From: Selaginella moellendorffii
Taxonomy: Eukaryota; Streptophyta; Lycopodiopsida; Selaginellales; Selaginellaceae
DNA: 64,000 nt
Direction: 5' to 3'
NCBI RefSeq assembly: GCF_000143415.4
Contig: NW_003314323.1
Location: 686,499-750,498, forward strand
Both the position numbers and the translations under genes were made by a program. Below are positions 19,504 through 29,772 of this stretch, in pieces. The notes below the pieces were generated by a model. The model was not told the origin of the DNA, made no database searches, and worked only from the letters and a program-made list of their open reading frames with translations. How positions within the stretch are numbered: the stretch's first letter is position 1; the number at the start of each line of letters is the position of its first letter.

Positions 19504-22491
19504 TTAGATCTCATGCTGCCATCGCTGTACGTCCATGGAATGCTCCCGATGTTTGATGGGAAGTGGAATGCCACACTGGCTATACAACTTGGCCATCAAA
19601 ACATAGGCTGCAGAATCACTCTCGTCCAGCTCCACCATCCTCTGGAATGCAGCCCTTCCATTCTCCAAATCCTTCCACTCAATGCAAGCGCATAACACCG
19701 TCTTCCACACCATTGAGTCGGCCTCCACCAGCATGCTCTCGGCCACAGCCACGCTCTCCTCCACAAGGTTTGCTCGTCCCAGTAGATCCACCACGCAGTT
19801 GTAGTGCTCCACGCCGGGAGCAATGCCGTAATCTCTTGCCATGGCCTCCAAGTAGCACTTGCCATCTTCCACCAGTCCTGAGTGGCTGCAAGCGCTGAGA
19901 AGCCACAGGAAAGTCGTGCCGTCAGGAGCTACCGATCGATCCTTCGTCATCCTCTCAAAAGTTTCAAGTACTGACTTGGAGTCCCCGCACTGGCTGTATC
20001 CCGCAAGAAGATTGTTCCAGATGATCACTGGAAGAACAAGGTGCTGCTGCCTCTGGATTGATGCAAAAACCTCCTCTGCCTCGGCCATGCTTCCACACTT
20101 CCCGTAAAAGACAATGAGTGCGTTGGCCAAAAGAACACAGTCGCTGGGCCCAGCCTCGCGAATGCTGGCATGAATCTTTCTCCCGACCTCGAACAATGCA
20201 AGTATCGTGCATGCCTTGAGTGCCGGCACGAAAGTTTGAGCGTTTGGTGCTGGATCTTCTTGCTGCTGCTGCAAGCGCTGGAAGAGCTCCAAAGCCGTGT
20301 GGCTCTCCCCGGCCTCGACGTAGCCACTGATGATCGCGTTCCACGATACTATACTTCGCTGCTGCATCCCTTCAAAAACCCATCTCGCCATATACATGCA
20401 CTTGCACTTTGAGTACATGTCCACCAGAGTGTTGGCCACGAATATATCTGCCTCAAGACCCAGCTTTGCTGCTCGAGAGTGAAGTTCCATCCCTGTTTCC
20501 AGCCACCTCTGCTGCTGCTGCTGCTGCTGTCGTCCAGTAAGTTTCTTAGTCTTCTCTCCTTTGCTGGCAAGGCCTGAGCACGCACTTAAAGCCGCAATGA
20601 AAGCCCGAGAGTCCGGTTCCACACCTTCGTCTTGCATCCTCTGGAACAAATCCAGAGCCATCTTGCCTTCACCACCTTCCGCAAGCGCCATTATCATCGA
20701 AGTCCACAGCACCGAGCTTCGATGCCTCGTCACGAAAAAGACACGCTCAGCATCACCAAGGCTGCCACACTTCGCGTACATGTTGATAAGCGAAGTTGCC
20801 ACAAACGAGTTGGAGTCATCACCAGATCTTCGAGCTCGAGAGTGAACAGCCATGCCTCTCTCCAAGCTCAAAACTTTCACCATCATTGTTCTATCGCCTG
20901 GAAAACCTGTTGGCTCTTCCTTCTCCGCCAGACTTGTGCAGGCCATGAGCGCTGGAAGATAAGCCTGAGCGTCAGTCGCGAAGCCTTCAGCTAGCATCGC
21001 TTCAAAGTACTTTAAGGAAATCTCGCCTTCATGGTTCTCCATATATCCCGAGACCATAGCAGTCCACGAAACTACACTATGCCTTTGCATGCTATCGAAG
21101 ACCAGCCGCGCGTTGTCCATGCTTCCACATTTCGCGTACATGTCCACCAGCGTGTTTGCCACAAAAATGTTTGCACTGTGCCCGAGCTCCGCAAGCATAG
21201 CATGCAAAGTCATGCCTGTTTCCAGCCACCTGATTTTAAGATCTCGTCCTTGGAGTCTCTGGCTTTCCTCCTTGGCTGCAAGGCTTGAACAGGCCCTCAA
21301 GACAGCGACGATAGTTCTTGAGTCCGGTGCCAAGCTTTCCACCAGCAGCATGCGAGAGAAAACCTCCAAGGCCGCTTCATCTTCTTTGCTTTCCACGAAT
21401 CCCAGAAGCAAGGCAGTCCACAGCACCGCGTCGCGTTCTCTCATCTTCTCAAAGACCCGACTAGCGTCCACCATGCTCCTGCACTTCGCATACAAGTTGA
21501 TGAGGGTGCTCCCAACGAAGAGGTTTGCAGGGAGATTTCCTCCAAGTAGTTTGTGAAGTACCATGCCTCTTTCCAAACTGACCACCTTGACAAGTTTTCC
21601 CTGCAGAAGTTTTGCACTTTCTCTAGCTGCCAGACTCGTGCAGGCAATGGCTGCCGCGAGGAATGTCCGAGCATCCGGCTCACCACCTCTAGTGCGTTGC
21701 ATGAGAGAAAAGAGCTCGAGAGCCACCTCGCCTTGATCGTTCTCTGCATATCCAAGGATCATTACGTTCCAAGACGACACACTGCGGTCTTGGATCCCGT
21801 CAAAAACCCGTCGAGCGTCTTCCAGAGATCCACACTTCACGTAAAAGTCGAGTAGCGTGCTTGCCAGAAACCGGTTAGACTCGAGGTCACTCCTGGAAAG
21901 CTCTGAGTGAAAAGCCATTGCTCTCTCCAGAGAGAACACTTTCACCATTTTTCCAGCCAGCTCCCTGCCGTCTTCTCCGGCTGCCAAGCCGGCGCAGGCA
22001 CCAAGAACAGCCACGAAGGTTCTCGCGTCCGGCTGGAAGCCTTGATCCAGCATGGTGGAGAAAAGTTTCAGTGCCAAATCCTTTTCTCCACTCCGAGAAT
22101 AAGCCTTGATGATCGCATTCCAGGACACCACGGTTCGCTGCTTCATGTCGTCGAAAACTCGCCGAGCTTCGACCAGGCTCCCAAATCTGGCGTACATGTC
22201 GATGGATGTGTTCGCCAGGAAAACGTTCCCATCTCGTCCACATTTGGCGAGCACCTGTTCAAGTTCCTCCTTACTGCTGCAAGACTTTAGCGTCGCGAGG
22301 AGCGCTGGAATGCTCCTTCGTATCGTGCTATCTTTTCTCTTCAAGTTGTCGTTGGAGTTGAATGCTCGTTGATCATTAAAGCTACAAGTTTCCCCGGGTT
22401 GCGAGTTTGTATTCCCGCATCTGCGACGCTCGGAGAGAGCATTGGAATTGTTTTCTCTCAACGATACATCTAGCAAAGAACAAGGAAACAT
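19504..22491 (-). CDS. PLS-class pentatricopeptide repeat protein, E-type end, no DYW
   Basis: A single 995-codon open frame without introns, typical of plant PPR genes. At least eight repeats carry the VSWNAIIxGY, MYAKCGSxxxARxVF and PDxxTFxxxLxAC signatures. The C-terminal part has TFLWLLSACSHSGLVEDGKC, VEHYNCVVDLLGRANLVEES and AAYVLMAKLYSQCGIPLPIK, an E-like region, and then ends; no DYW deaminase domain follows. These proteins bind organellar RNA for editing, splicing or stability. An odd trait is a recurring linker, about 15-20 residues longer than usual, with the pattern K(V/I)xSLExGMxLH between repeats (near 21930, 21580, 21230, 20870 and 20510). A CAG-type run at 20511-20529 encodes a glutamine tract in one linker. 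The target RNA is unknown. Confidence 0.92.
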   Translation of the reverse strand: MFPCSLLDVSLRENNSNALSERRRCGNTNSQPGETCSFNDQRAFNSNDNLKRKDSTIRRSIPALLATLKSCSSKEELEQVLAKCGRDGNVFLANTSIDMYARFGSLVEARRVFDDMKQRTVVSWNAIIKAYSRSGEKDLALKLFSTMLDQGFQPDARTFVAVLGACAGLAAGEDGRELAGKMVKVFSLERAMAFHSELSRSDLESNRFLASTLLDFYVKCGSLEDARRVFDGIQDRSVSSWNVMILGYAENDQGEVALELFSLMQRTRGGEPDARTFLAAAIACTSLAARESAKLLQGKLVKVVSLERGMVLHKLLGGNLPANLFVGSTLINLYAKCRSMVDASRVFEKMRERDAVLWTALLLGFVESKEDEAALEVFSRMLLVESLAPDSRTIVAVLRACSSLAAKEESQRLQGRDLKIRWLETGMTLHAMLAELGHSANIFVANTLVDMYAKCGSMDNARLVFDSMQRHSVVSWTAMVSGYMENHEGEISLKYFEAMLAEGFATDAQAYLPALMACTSLAEKEEPTGFPGDRTMMVKVLSLERGMAVHSRARRSGDDSNSFVATSLINMYAKCGSLGDAERVFFVTRHRSSVLWTSMIMALAEGGEGKMALDLFQRMQDEGVEPDSRAFIAALSACSGLASKGEKTKKLTGRQQQQQQQRWLETGMELHSRAAKLGLEADIFVANTLVDMYSKCKCMYMARWVFEGMQQRSIVSWNAIISGYVEAGESHTALELFQRLQQQQEDPAPNAQTFVPALKACTILALFEVGRKIHASIREAGPSDCVLLANALIVFYGKCGSMAEAEEVFASIQRQQHLVLPVIIWNNLLAGYSQCGDSKSVLETFERMTKDRSVAPDGTTFLWLLSACSHSGLVEDGKCYLEAMARDYGIAPGVEHYNCVVDLLGRANLVEESVAVAESMLVEADSMVWKTVLCACIEWKDLENGRAAFQRMVELDESDSAAYVLMAKLYSQCGIPLPIKHREHSMDVQRWQHEI

Positions 22492-22749
22492 GACTTAGAG
22501 AGCTCTGTCGAATTTAAAAGCCTTGGTTGAACGCACCTCTCAAGGAAATTCCATTGCCTGCCGAAGCTACCATGTAGTCCCTTCCATCGCTCCAGAATGC
22601 TATTGCTTATACGAACATTGGGATTTTCTTTGAATACCTCGAAGAAAAACCATTCTGGACGAGACTTGCTGATGGGAATCTTCTGATGGCAGTGGCAAAG
22701 AGAAGCTCCAGGAATCGCGAACAATCCAAACCCCAAAGAACCCTAGAAT
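22492..22749. promoter_or_regulatory. Upstream region of the PPR gene
   Basis: A short region with no coding signal; it must hold the promoter of the minus-strand PPR gene. No clear TATA box was picked out. Confidence 0.3.
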
Positions 22750-22965
22750 AATGCCTACATTTTTTCAAATCACTTGGCCAGGCGCTGTGACGATGGACGC
22801 ACAACACGAATCAATCCATCGCAGAGCTCCACAGCTTGGACAGCTTTCTCTAAAGGTAAGCGGATTCAACTCTCGATTCGTACTCACAAACACAATGCGC
22901 GCAGCGAATTTCGTTTACTTTCTTAGAAAGCTGGTTTTCACCATGTCCAAAAGGACACAGGCTTA
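22750..22965 (+). repeat. Partial copy of the OEP16 gene 5' region
   Basis: This stretch matches about 24325-24640 in order: CTTTCAAATCAC-like start, GGACGCACAACACGAATCAA / GGGCGGACACGAATCAATCC, GAGCTCCACAGC, AGAGCTTTCTCTAAAGGTA, CACAATGCGCGCAG, then AGCTGGTTTTCACCATGTC. A stretch of about 80 bp present in the OEP16 copy is missing here. After ATGTCCAAAAGG the coding similarity ends, so only leader, leader intron and start codon were copied. Confidence 0.85.
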
Positions 22966-23211
22966 CAAACTGGAAGATTTCGAAAGCTACGAATGTTACA
23001 ATCCTGGCTGCGAGAACGAGTAGTCAGTATTTACAATGTGCTTCAACCATATTCGCTTTGTTAGACCGATCTCTGACATTCAATAAGCCCGCGAGTTCAC
23101 TCCGTGGTGGATTAAAGATGGAGAAACCTCTCCCGCGGCATTGCGATTCTAAATTGTTTGCCGGGGGCCGGCCTCAATCGGCCAAGGAAGAAAAAATGAG
23201 TTTGTGTTCGA

Positions 23212-23285
23212 GATTTTCTTGCTCGCTCGCTCACTCGCTGCCTACGAATGAAGCAGGAAGGAGAACAACTGGTGGCTCGGGGAGA
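23212..23285 (+). repeat. Copy of a splice junction from the glycine-rich membrane protein gene
   Basis: CTCGCTCACTCG, then a Gly-Ala-Gly-like AATGAAGCAGGAAGG, then GAGAACAACTGGTGGCTC match the last intron and last exon start of the gene at 13750-13812. The match covers both sides of the acceptor, so it is a copied DNA piece, not a retrocopy. Confidence 0.6.
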
Positions 23286-23599
23286 AATGCACGATACAGC
23301 ACCCCCTCTCTCCCCCTTTTTCCGAGCAGAAAAATGATAAGTTCACTCAAAAAACTGAAAATTGCGCCACCATCTTAGCACAAATGTTTGGAGACCTACA
23401 AATTTTCATCCAGCGAATCAAGTCTCCGAAGCCACATCTTCCACAAAAATGGCGGAGGTGCTCGAGCACAAAGCATTCCACTGGATCTTCGGACTTCAAG
23501 AATTTTAGTGTTTTTAGTGTAAATCAATGCCGTCGTCATAAAAAAATCCATAAGTCTTTAGGAAAAAAAAAAACTAAAGAAACAAGGAAAGAACACGTA

Positions 23600-24235
23600 C
23601 CTAAATAAATAGAAAGGGTCTGTCGTTAAAAAGAATGTTGGCAAAACTAAGAAAACATACCGGTGGTAACTCTGGAGGAGAAGTGACACCATCAGGCCTG
23701 TGTTGCTCCACGTACTTGCCAAAGTGAAGCAGAGACGCTTTGCTCGTTCTCGGTAGCCATGCCGCATGGGCGTTCTTCTCCTCGATCAGCTTGGACAACA
23801 TAGCCTTTGCGTTTAGGAGGCGTGTTGTTGCATCATTCCAAGCACAACCACAAACATTACAGAACGTCACCCATTCTCGTAACGCTAGCCCTAGTTCCGC
23901 ACAAGCATGCCGCGAACATCTGGAAGTTGGCCCAAGCTGACAATCCGAGGCCCACGACCCTTGCGGTATTGTCGCAGAGAAGGATCTGGTGCGAGCATCT
24001 AGATCGCTCTCATGCGAGTCGCGGTAGATTTCAGCGACCATCCTGATGCAGTCATAGACAAGGAACAGTTACGCTTCATCTTCATTTCGGAGTGCAGCGC
24101 ATCAACCCAAGCTCTCGAAGTGGTACTGCAGCACATCACACCAGGTACCTGCCGACGAGTACCCCACACGCCACCTTTTTCTTCGCATCCAAGAAGAGTT
24201 CCTTGCCCGTATTGAAGCTCCGCCACAGACAGCAT
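23600..24235 (-). other. Unrecognised open segment, possible exon of an unknown gene
   Basis: From an ATG at 24041 the minus strand gives about 125 residues before a GT donor near 23663, with ELGLALREWVTFCNVCGC, RLLNAKAMLSKLIEEKNAH and HFGKYVEQHRPDGVTSPPEL. Composition is protein-like but I match it to no family. No convincing partner exons were found. It lies among captured gene fragments, so it may be a relic. Confidence 0.25.
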
Positions 24236-24630
24236 AACCCAGTTGACCTAAAATTTGAAGGATAATGCAGCTTTAACTCATACTGACGTGGCAGTTTAGC
24301 TAGCCGAAGAGCAACGTCCTTTCAAATCACTAGGGCTTTTGGCGATCGCGGTGGAGGCGCTGCGACGATGGGCGGACACGAATCAATCCGCGAGCTCCAT
24401 CTCTTTTCGCGCTGAGCTCCACAGCCTGCAGAGCTTTCTCTAAAGGTACGCCGATCAAACTTTCGGTTCGCCATCGATTCGATTCCATCGCTCACAAGCA
24501 CAATGCGCGCAGGGGAATTTCGTTTTCTCTCGTCGTCAAGAGCTCGAGAGAAGATCGTCTTTGCTAGTTCTCGGGGGCTTCTTTTTTCTTTTTCCGTTCG
24601 TTTATCCTGCCAAGTTAGCTGGTTTTCACC

Positions 24631-25613
24631 ATGTCGAAGCCAAGGGGAAAAGCCATGTTTGATACAGGGAATCCTATGCTCAACAGTGTAGTGGATGGAT
24701 TCATCAAAGTTGGCGGAGTAAGTATCGAAAAGCTTTCCTTTCTTTTTTTTCCGCCCGCTGTTCTAGTTTGAGACGAAGTGTTTGACAGAGAATTTTGGCA
24801 GGTTGGGGCAATTCAAGCAGCATCCAAGGAGTCATATCGGATTTTAGTCCATGGTATACATTGATTTTCTCTAGGAGAATGAAGCTTACTCTCCTTTATT
24901 CTTTCTTTTCTGGCCACTTTAAACTGACGATGTTCTTGACTTTGCAGACGATACGAACAGCAGAAGATCTGTTGAGAGAGCGGTATGTCAATTTGTCCAT
25001 CATTTACTCAACCCGGAGGAAGAGGAGGAAACCACAGCTGTTACTTCCTCAACCTTTGTTTCGTTCGTTTAAGTTCTCTAAGACTCGTTTTTAGTTCCTT
25101 TTTTTTGTGCTTCAATGCTTTGTTCTTTGTATATTTTTCTTCGTTCTTGTGGCTTCAGTGATGCGGGATAGAAGTCGAGATGTCTTTCTCTCAAAGCATT
25201 GACAAAGCTTTTCCGGTTTTTGCAGGTCCAACGTATGGGCCGAGACTCGGTGAACTGGGGTACGTTTTCTAAGATTTTTCTCTTCGTTTAACTCCGTGAC
25301 CACTTTGATCCGACCAGGTCTAGCTGCTGGCATGTACACTGGGGTTTCTTACGGGATCCAAGAAGCCAGAGGCGTCAATGACTGGGTAACTCTCAAGAAA
25401 TCCTCGAAAACTTAAAAGCAGAGGTATAAAACGAGCTCTCGATGATTGTTTTGACGCTTTGTTTTCCAGAAAAACGCCGTTTTAGCAGGAGCTGTGACCG
25501 GAGCGGCCATAACTCTAGCCAATCCCAGACCTCGACAAGACCACGTCGTTCACAATATGATCACGGGAGGAGCCATCGCCACCGCAGCCGAGATTCTACG
25601 AAACTTATGCTGA
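24631..25613 (+). CDS. OEP16: Outer envelope pore protein 16 (OEP16-1/2 type, Tim17/22/23 superfamily)
   Basis: A small chloroplast outer-envelope channel for amino acids, linked in Arabidopsis to import of protochlorophyllide oxidoreductase A (OEP16-1) or to seeds (OEP16-2). Six exons give MSKPRGKAMFDTGNPMLNSV, VDGFIKVGGVGAIQAASKES, RMGRDSVNWGLAAGMYTGVS, NAVLAGAVTGAAITLANPRP and VVHNMITGGAIATAAEILRN. The GNPMLNSVVDGF and NMITGGAIATAAE blocks match OEP16-1. Four hydrophobic helices are expected. The leader probably contains an intron starting at GTACGCC (about 24447). Part of its 5' region is duplicated at 22750-22965. Confidence 0.9.
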
Positions 25614-25868
25614 CACGGAGGAGGCGAGAGAAAAGGAGTGACAAAGTTTGACAATCCACGGGCATCACGATCGATCCACCACTCTGTTTCCAACTTGCCA
25701 TCGTTCTTCCCGGCACTCTTAACATCATCTCGGAAGAACTTACGTGTTTTTCTAGCATCTAGCATGAGTTTTTTCTTTTCTAAAGGTGTTCTTCCAGGGA
25801 AACAAACTCTGAGAGGTTTTATTTCATAGCTTTCTAGAGCACAGGCTATGGAGCAAAGCCAAGCTTTC

Positions 25869-26534
25869 CTAGAGAGTTGGCTGCTCCACGAGACGGATGT
25901 AGGCCTTACCAGATGGAACTTTGACGGTGTCGAATCCTTTTGGAAACATCTCCTTGGCCTTCTCGTCCGAGATAGTGGGAAGAATCATACACTTCCTCCC
26001 ATTCTCCCAGTTCGCGGGCGTGGCCACGCTAAACTTATCCGTGAGCTGCAGGGAATCGATCACGCGCACGAGCTCGCTAAAGTTCCTGCCCGTACTGGCC
26101 GGGTAGAGGATAGACAGCCGTACCCTCTTATCCGGGCCAATCACGAAGCACGCGCGACAAGTCAGCGGCATCCCCGCGGCATCCTTCTCCACGGGGTCGA
26201 GCATCCCGAATCGGACGGCCAGATCGCGGCTTGGGTCGGCGACGATAGGGTATTTCACCTTGGTCTCCGGGCAGTAGCTCTCGATGTCGCCCAGCCACTC
26301 GCGGTGGGAATTCACGTCATTGCAGCTGAGAGCAATCACCTTGACGCCGCGGCGATCGAATTCGTGGATGCGCGACGCCAGGGATCCCAGCTCCGACGTG
26401 CACACGGGCGTGAAATCGCTGGGGTGGGAGAGGAGAATCGCCCAGCTGCCGTCGATATACTCGTGGAATTTGATGGTTCCCATTGTGGATTCCGCCTTGA
26501 AATCCGGCACAATGTCGCCCAAATTCAGACCCAT
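25869..26534 (-). CDS. PER1: 1-Cys peroxiredoxin (PER1/Prx6 type)
   Basis: A thiol peroxidase that detoxifies hydrogen peroxide and lipid peroxides; in plants typical of desiccation-tolerant seeds and tissues, nuclear and cytosolic. One exon, 221 residues, normal size. It starts MGLNLGDIVPDFKAEST. The peroxidatic cysteine sits in HPSDFTPVCTSELG (PxxxTxxC). There is no resolving Cys of the 2-Cys type, and the long C-terminal arm contains NWENGRKCMILPTISDEKAK. The next ATG upstream in the open frame is not used, because a TATA box (26596-26603) lies between. The promoter, squeezed into 190 bp, has an ABRE, in line with desiccation control. Confidence 0.96.
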   Translation of the reverse strand: MGLNLGDIVPDFKAESTMGTIKFHEYIDGSWAILLSHPSDFTPVCTSELGSLASRIHEFDRRGVKVIALSCNDVNSHREWLGDIESYCPETKVKYPIVADPSRDLAVRFGMLDPVEKDAAGMPLTCRACFVIGPDKRVRLSILYPASTGRNFSELVRVIDSLQLTDKFSVATPANWENGRKCMILPTISDEKAKEMFPKGFDTVKVPSGKAYIRLVEQPTL

Positions 26535-26589
26535 TTTCCCCTCCTCTCTCCTCTTTCTTCGAAGAACCCTAAATCTTTGCAGTGCCTTT

Positions 26590-26723
26590 GAGTGGCTTTT
26601 ATATCCTAGCCACTCAAGTGGGACACGTGGGCGGTATGCACCGGGTAGGTGCCAATAACGGCTTTCCTGTGAAAGCGGGAATATGTACGAAAGTTCCGAC
26701 GAATATTCCATACCTTTAAGACT
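26590..26723 (-). promoter_or_regulatory. Compact PER1 promoter with TATA box and ABRE
   Basis: On the minus strand TATAAAAG lies at 26596-26603, 62 bp before the start codon. GACACGTGG on the plus strand (26622-26630) is an ABRE/G-box, 20 bp further upstream. Two GAAnnTTC half heat-shock elements lie at about 26690-26710, with a spacing that is not canonical. The next gene ends at 26724. Confidence 0.65.
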
Positions 26724-27996
26724 TTACAAAAAGTTGTTTGTGAAGAGGTCACTGGCATTTACGCGGATTTGTTCTTCGCTGCTTCCATCTGATGTTAACA
26801 GATCACGGAGAGAGACGCTTACGCCCGGATTTGGATTTCGCGACTGGATTCTTGTGGTGAGCATTTTGTTGGCGGAGAGCCAGTCCAAGAATTTGGACCA
26901 CTTGCCGCTCGCCATGGTCCCCCATTCGCCCGATGGATTGGCGAGAAAAGTCTTTGATAGAAACTCGAGGGACTCCATCACCATGTCCAAATCATCGAGG
27001 TGCTCGGGAGCTTGTGCCTGTCGCAGCGCGTTAAGAACCGTTTTTTGCTTACAACTTCAAGCTTACCAGAAGAGTTTTTGCCGAGGACTCGATGTTTGCT
27101 GTGCTGTAAGCGAATCCTTTTGCCGAAGCTCGTAAGAATCCCCTCACAACGTCTGGTTTCTCCCTGTTGGAAACATTAGGAAGAAAACGCAACGAGACGA
27201 AAGAGCTTACTCGAGAGTGTCCGGGTGAGCTATGACGACTGGAGAATAGCAGTAAGGAATCCTGATACATTGGATGGTGCTAATCAGTTGCAGGGTACTT
27301 CACAAAAGCCACAAACATACCCGTATTCCTCGAGGATAAACTCGTTTAGTTCGATGCCTTTGCGCTTCGCCAGCACACCCTCCCAAGCTCGAAAAATCCA
27401 AGTTGCGTCTGCCTTGTTTTGTAATAGAGTGTTCCAGATTCCCAACTTGTCGGGAGTAGCCTCCTCAAAATTCCCGGCACCACCATCGGCTTGGATAAGT
27501 TTCTGGACAATTCTGCCTTCAAATCTTGCTGCGTAGGACGCATAAACCTTTCCATCCAAATCTCTAGGCCGACACAATCCACTCTGTTTAAGAGTAGCTG
27601 CACAAACAGGGAAAGATTACAAACAAGATTTCGAAAAATCCAAGTACCAATTGCGCTGAGATCATCTTGAAGAACTGCCGCTACAGCGACGAGTTTGGAC
27701 CTCGCTGGAGGTAAATGATAGCTTATTACAGTCTCGCTAGGTGCAAGCCCGAATGCTGCATAAACACTTCTTAGTTTCTGAAAGCACGAACCAGACCACT
27801 TACTTGCTTTTCGTGCAGAAACCTGAGAAGCTGGGGTCAGTTCGTAGTTGGAAACATGGGGACTTAGAAACTCCACGCAGATGCCTTCCTCCTTGTAGTA
27901 GCCCAACGCCTGTGCCACATAAAAGCCCACATGATTTGTGTTGGCCGTCCAGTCCAGCGCCAAAGAAACGCTTTGCAAGGTTCCTTCGGTGGCCAT
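26724..27996 (-). CDS. SsuA/THI5-like (NMT1 family) periplasmic-binding-fold protein
   Basis: Exons join to MATEGTLQSVSLALDWTANT, NHVGFYVAQALGYYKEEGI, ATFGLAPSETVISYHL, LCRPRDLDGKVYASYAARFE, NTLLQNKADATWIFRAWEGV, LEEYGMIPYCYSPVVIAHPD and a C-terminal helical part ending SDLFTNNFL. The LDWTANTNHVGFYVA motif is typical of bacterial ThiY/RibY-like and fungal THI5-like proteins that bind or make the thiamine pyrimidine HMP. No transit or signal peptide is evident, so it is probably cytosolic. Plants normally make HMP by plastid ThiC, so this gene's role is unclear. It has at least five introns, so it is well settled in the genome. Introns of 48 and 55 bp were needed to keep the frame. Confidence 0.85.
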
Positions 27997-28071
27997 GGCT
28001 GGGAATTGCAAGAAGTAAAACTTCTTTTCAAGTAATAAGCTGATAAGTTAACAACGTTTCATTCATACCTG

Positions 28072-29772
28072 TCAATGGACGCTGTTGACAGCAAGAGTAT
28101 GAGAACAATATGGACAAGTTCCATGAAGTACATTGAAGGACCTGACACCGCGCCGTTCGTCAAGAAACCGTAAGAGAACGCAATGCTTACTGTATAGTTG
28201 TGGGCAACAACCAATCAGCTAGACATATTGTGTGGAACGCTTGGCCACAGCTTGGATTGTTACAAACATGATCCGGTATGCCGTCCTCTGTGTAACATAA
28301 CAATGCAGTAAAACAGCAGTTACCAACACGAGATTTTACCGTCTGGTAGTTTGTATGCGTAACATATTCCACATTCCGTTGACAGTCCTCCCAGTTGATG
28401 GGTTTCAGGAGGAGGAGGAATGGGAACTTGAAGAACGGTTTCTAGATTGTCAAGCAAGTTCTTGTCTTCTGTCCTGCAGGAAAAATATCATTTTTGTTAG
28501 AAGGATCGTAAGAAAGAAAATGTTTCAGAACCATATCATGCTACTCCCAATCAATCTTTGCCTCAGGGGCGAGACGACAGTTCCAGGGCCGAAAAAGCTG
28601 CACCTAGCAAAAGCAATTCTAAGCGTCATGTAAAAACTATCCTACCTTACTCTGGTAAAGAACGCGGAGTTGCTGGATTGATCTTGATTGATACTGAGCA
28701 GTGACCGCCTGTGAAAAAGAGAGTGTGAAATTTGAACACGTAAAAAAAAGACAAACCCAAATAAATTCGTCTGGAGATGTCAGCTCGAGAGAGCTGAACA
28801 GGTTCATGTACCCAAGCTCTTTTGTCAATGTCGTCCATCACGTTCCAAAAATCTTGATAGCTATCCACGGCCTGCATTTACATTGTTTAAAGATTAAAAG
28901 TTCCAAAAGGAAAAAAGAAGAAAGAAGTTACCAACTGGAACTGTGATAGAGCATCTCTCAAACTAGCACGGGAGGTCCATTCCACAGACCACGAAGATGG
29001 AAGGTCCTACAAAACGTTCCGGTAAAAACTAGTTGGCAGGATGGGTGCTTACAGCAGTAATACTGGGCTGCGACAATGGAAAATCTGGAGAGAAACTTAA
29101 ACGTAGAGTGTGCACTCGATCTGCGCTGTCGCTGAAAGAGAGTACTTGATTAAGAAACGTAGAAGACAATTATCTTACATCACGCGAAGCCAGAGCTTAG
29201 AGAAGTCGTCACTAATGTAAGCAATGTTCTCCCATCCCATCTCATCGATCTGAACAAAATGAATCTAAAGTGTTTGGAAAGATAGAAGAAGAAGATGCTT
29301 ACTTGAGTGTAGAGCTGCGAGGGCGATAACACTGGCTTGGATTGAGCATGCAAAATACATTCCTACAACCACAGTAAGTAAAGCCTTCGCTCGAGAAATC
29401 GAAGTAGAAAGCTTTACCATAACGTTTTTAACTTCCACACAAAACGCATCGATGTTCTTACTCTTCTGGAGCCTCTGCAAAAAAACTTTAGCATTGAAGA
29501 AAAAAGAGAGAAAATTCTTGCCACTCACATCCCAAAGAACTTCCTCAAAGCCTCGAAACATTGCGCGCATCGGGGCGCCACACTCGATCTTTGCGTTGGA
29601 TAAGGGATTAGAGATAGGATCTACATCGTGGAGGGAAAACGAGAATTCTTGGTTCTGTGAAGGAAGAAATCGCCACTAGAAAGAAGAATCCGATTGATAG
29701 GGATACCTGGATTGAGAAGAAGACTTGAAATGCCGTGGCGCTGGTGCCAAGCGGCAGCACAGTGGGCGCCAT
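28072..29772 (-). CDS. FANCL: Fanconi anaemia E3 ubiquitin ligase FANCL
   Basis: The RING-type ligase that monoubiquitinates FANCD2/FANCI in DNA interstrand cross-link repair. About twelve short exons splice into a coherent protein: an N-terminal segment (MAPTVLPLGTSATAFQVFFS), IDEMGWENIAYISDDF, ADRVHTLRLSFSPDFPLSQP, LPSSWSVEWTSRASLRDALS, DSYQDFWNVMDDIDKRAWVH and SFFGPGTVVSPLRQ. The C-terminal RING follows: CGICYAYKLPD, CNNPSCGQAFHTICLADWLL and CPYCSHTLAVNSVH. The middle is the double-RWD (URD) region that binds substrate. The start at 29772 is the first ATG that keeps phase with exon 2. The stop is 75 bp from the start of the THI5-like gene. Confidence 0.93.
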
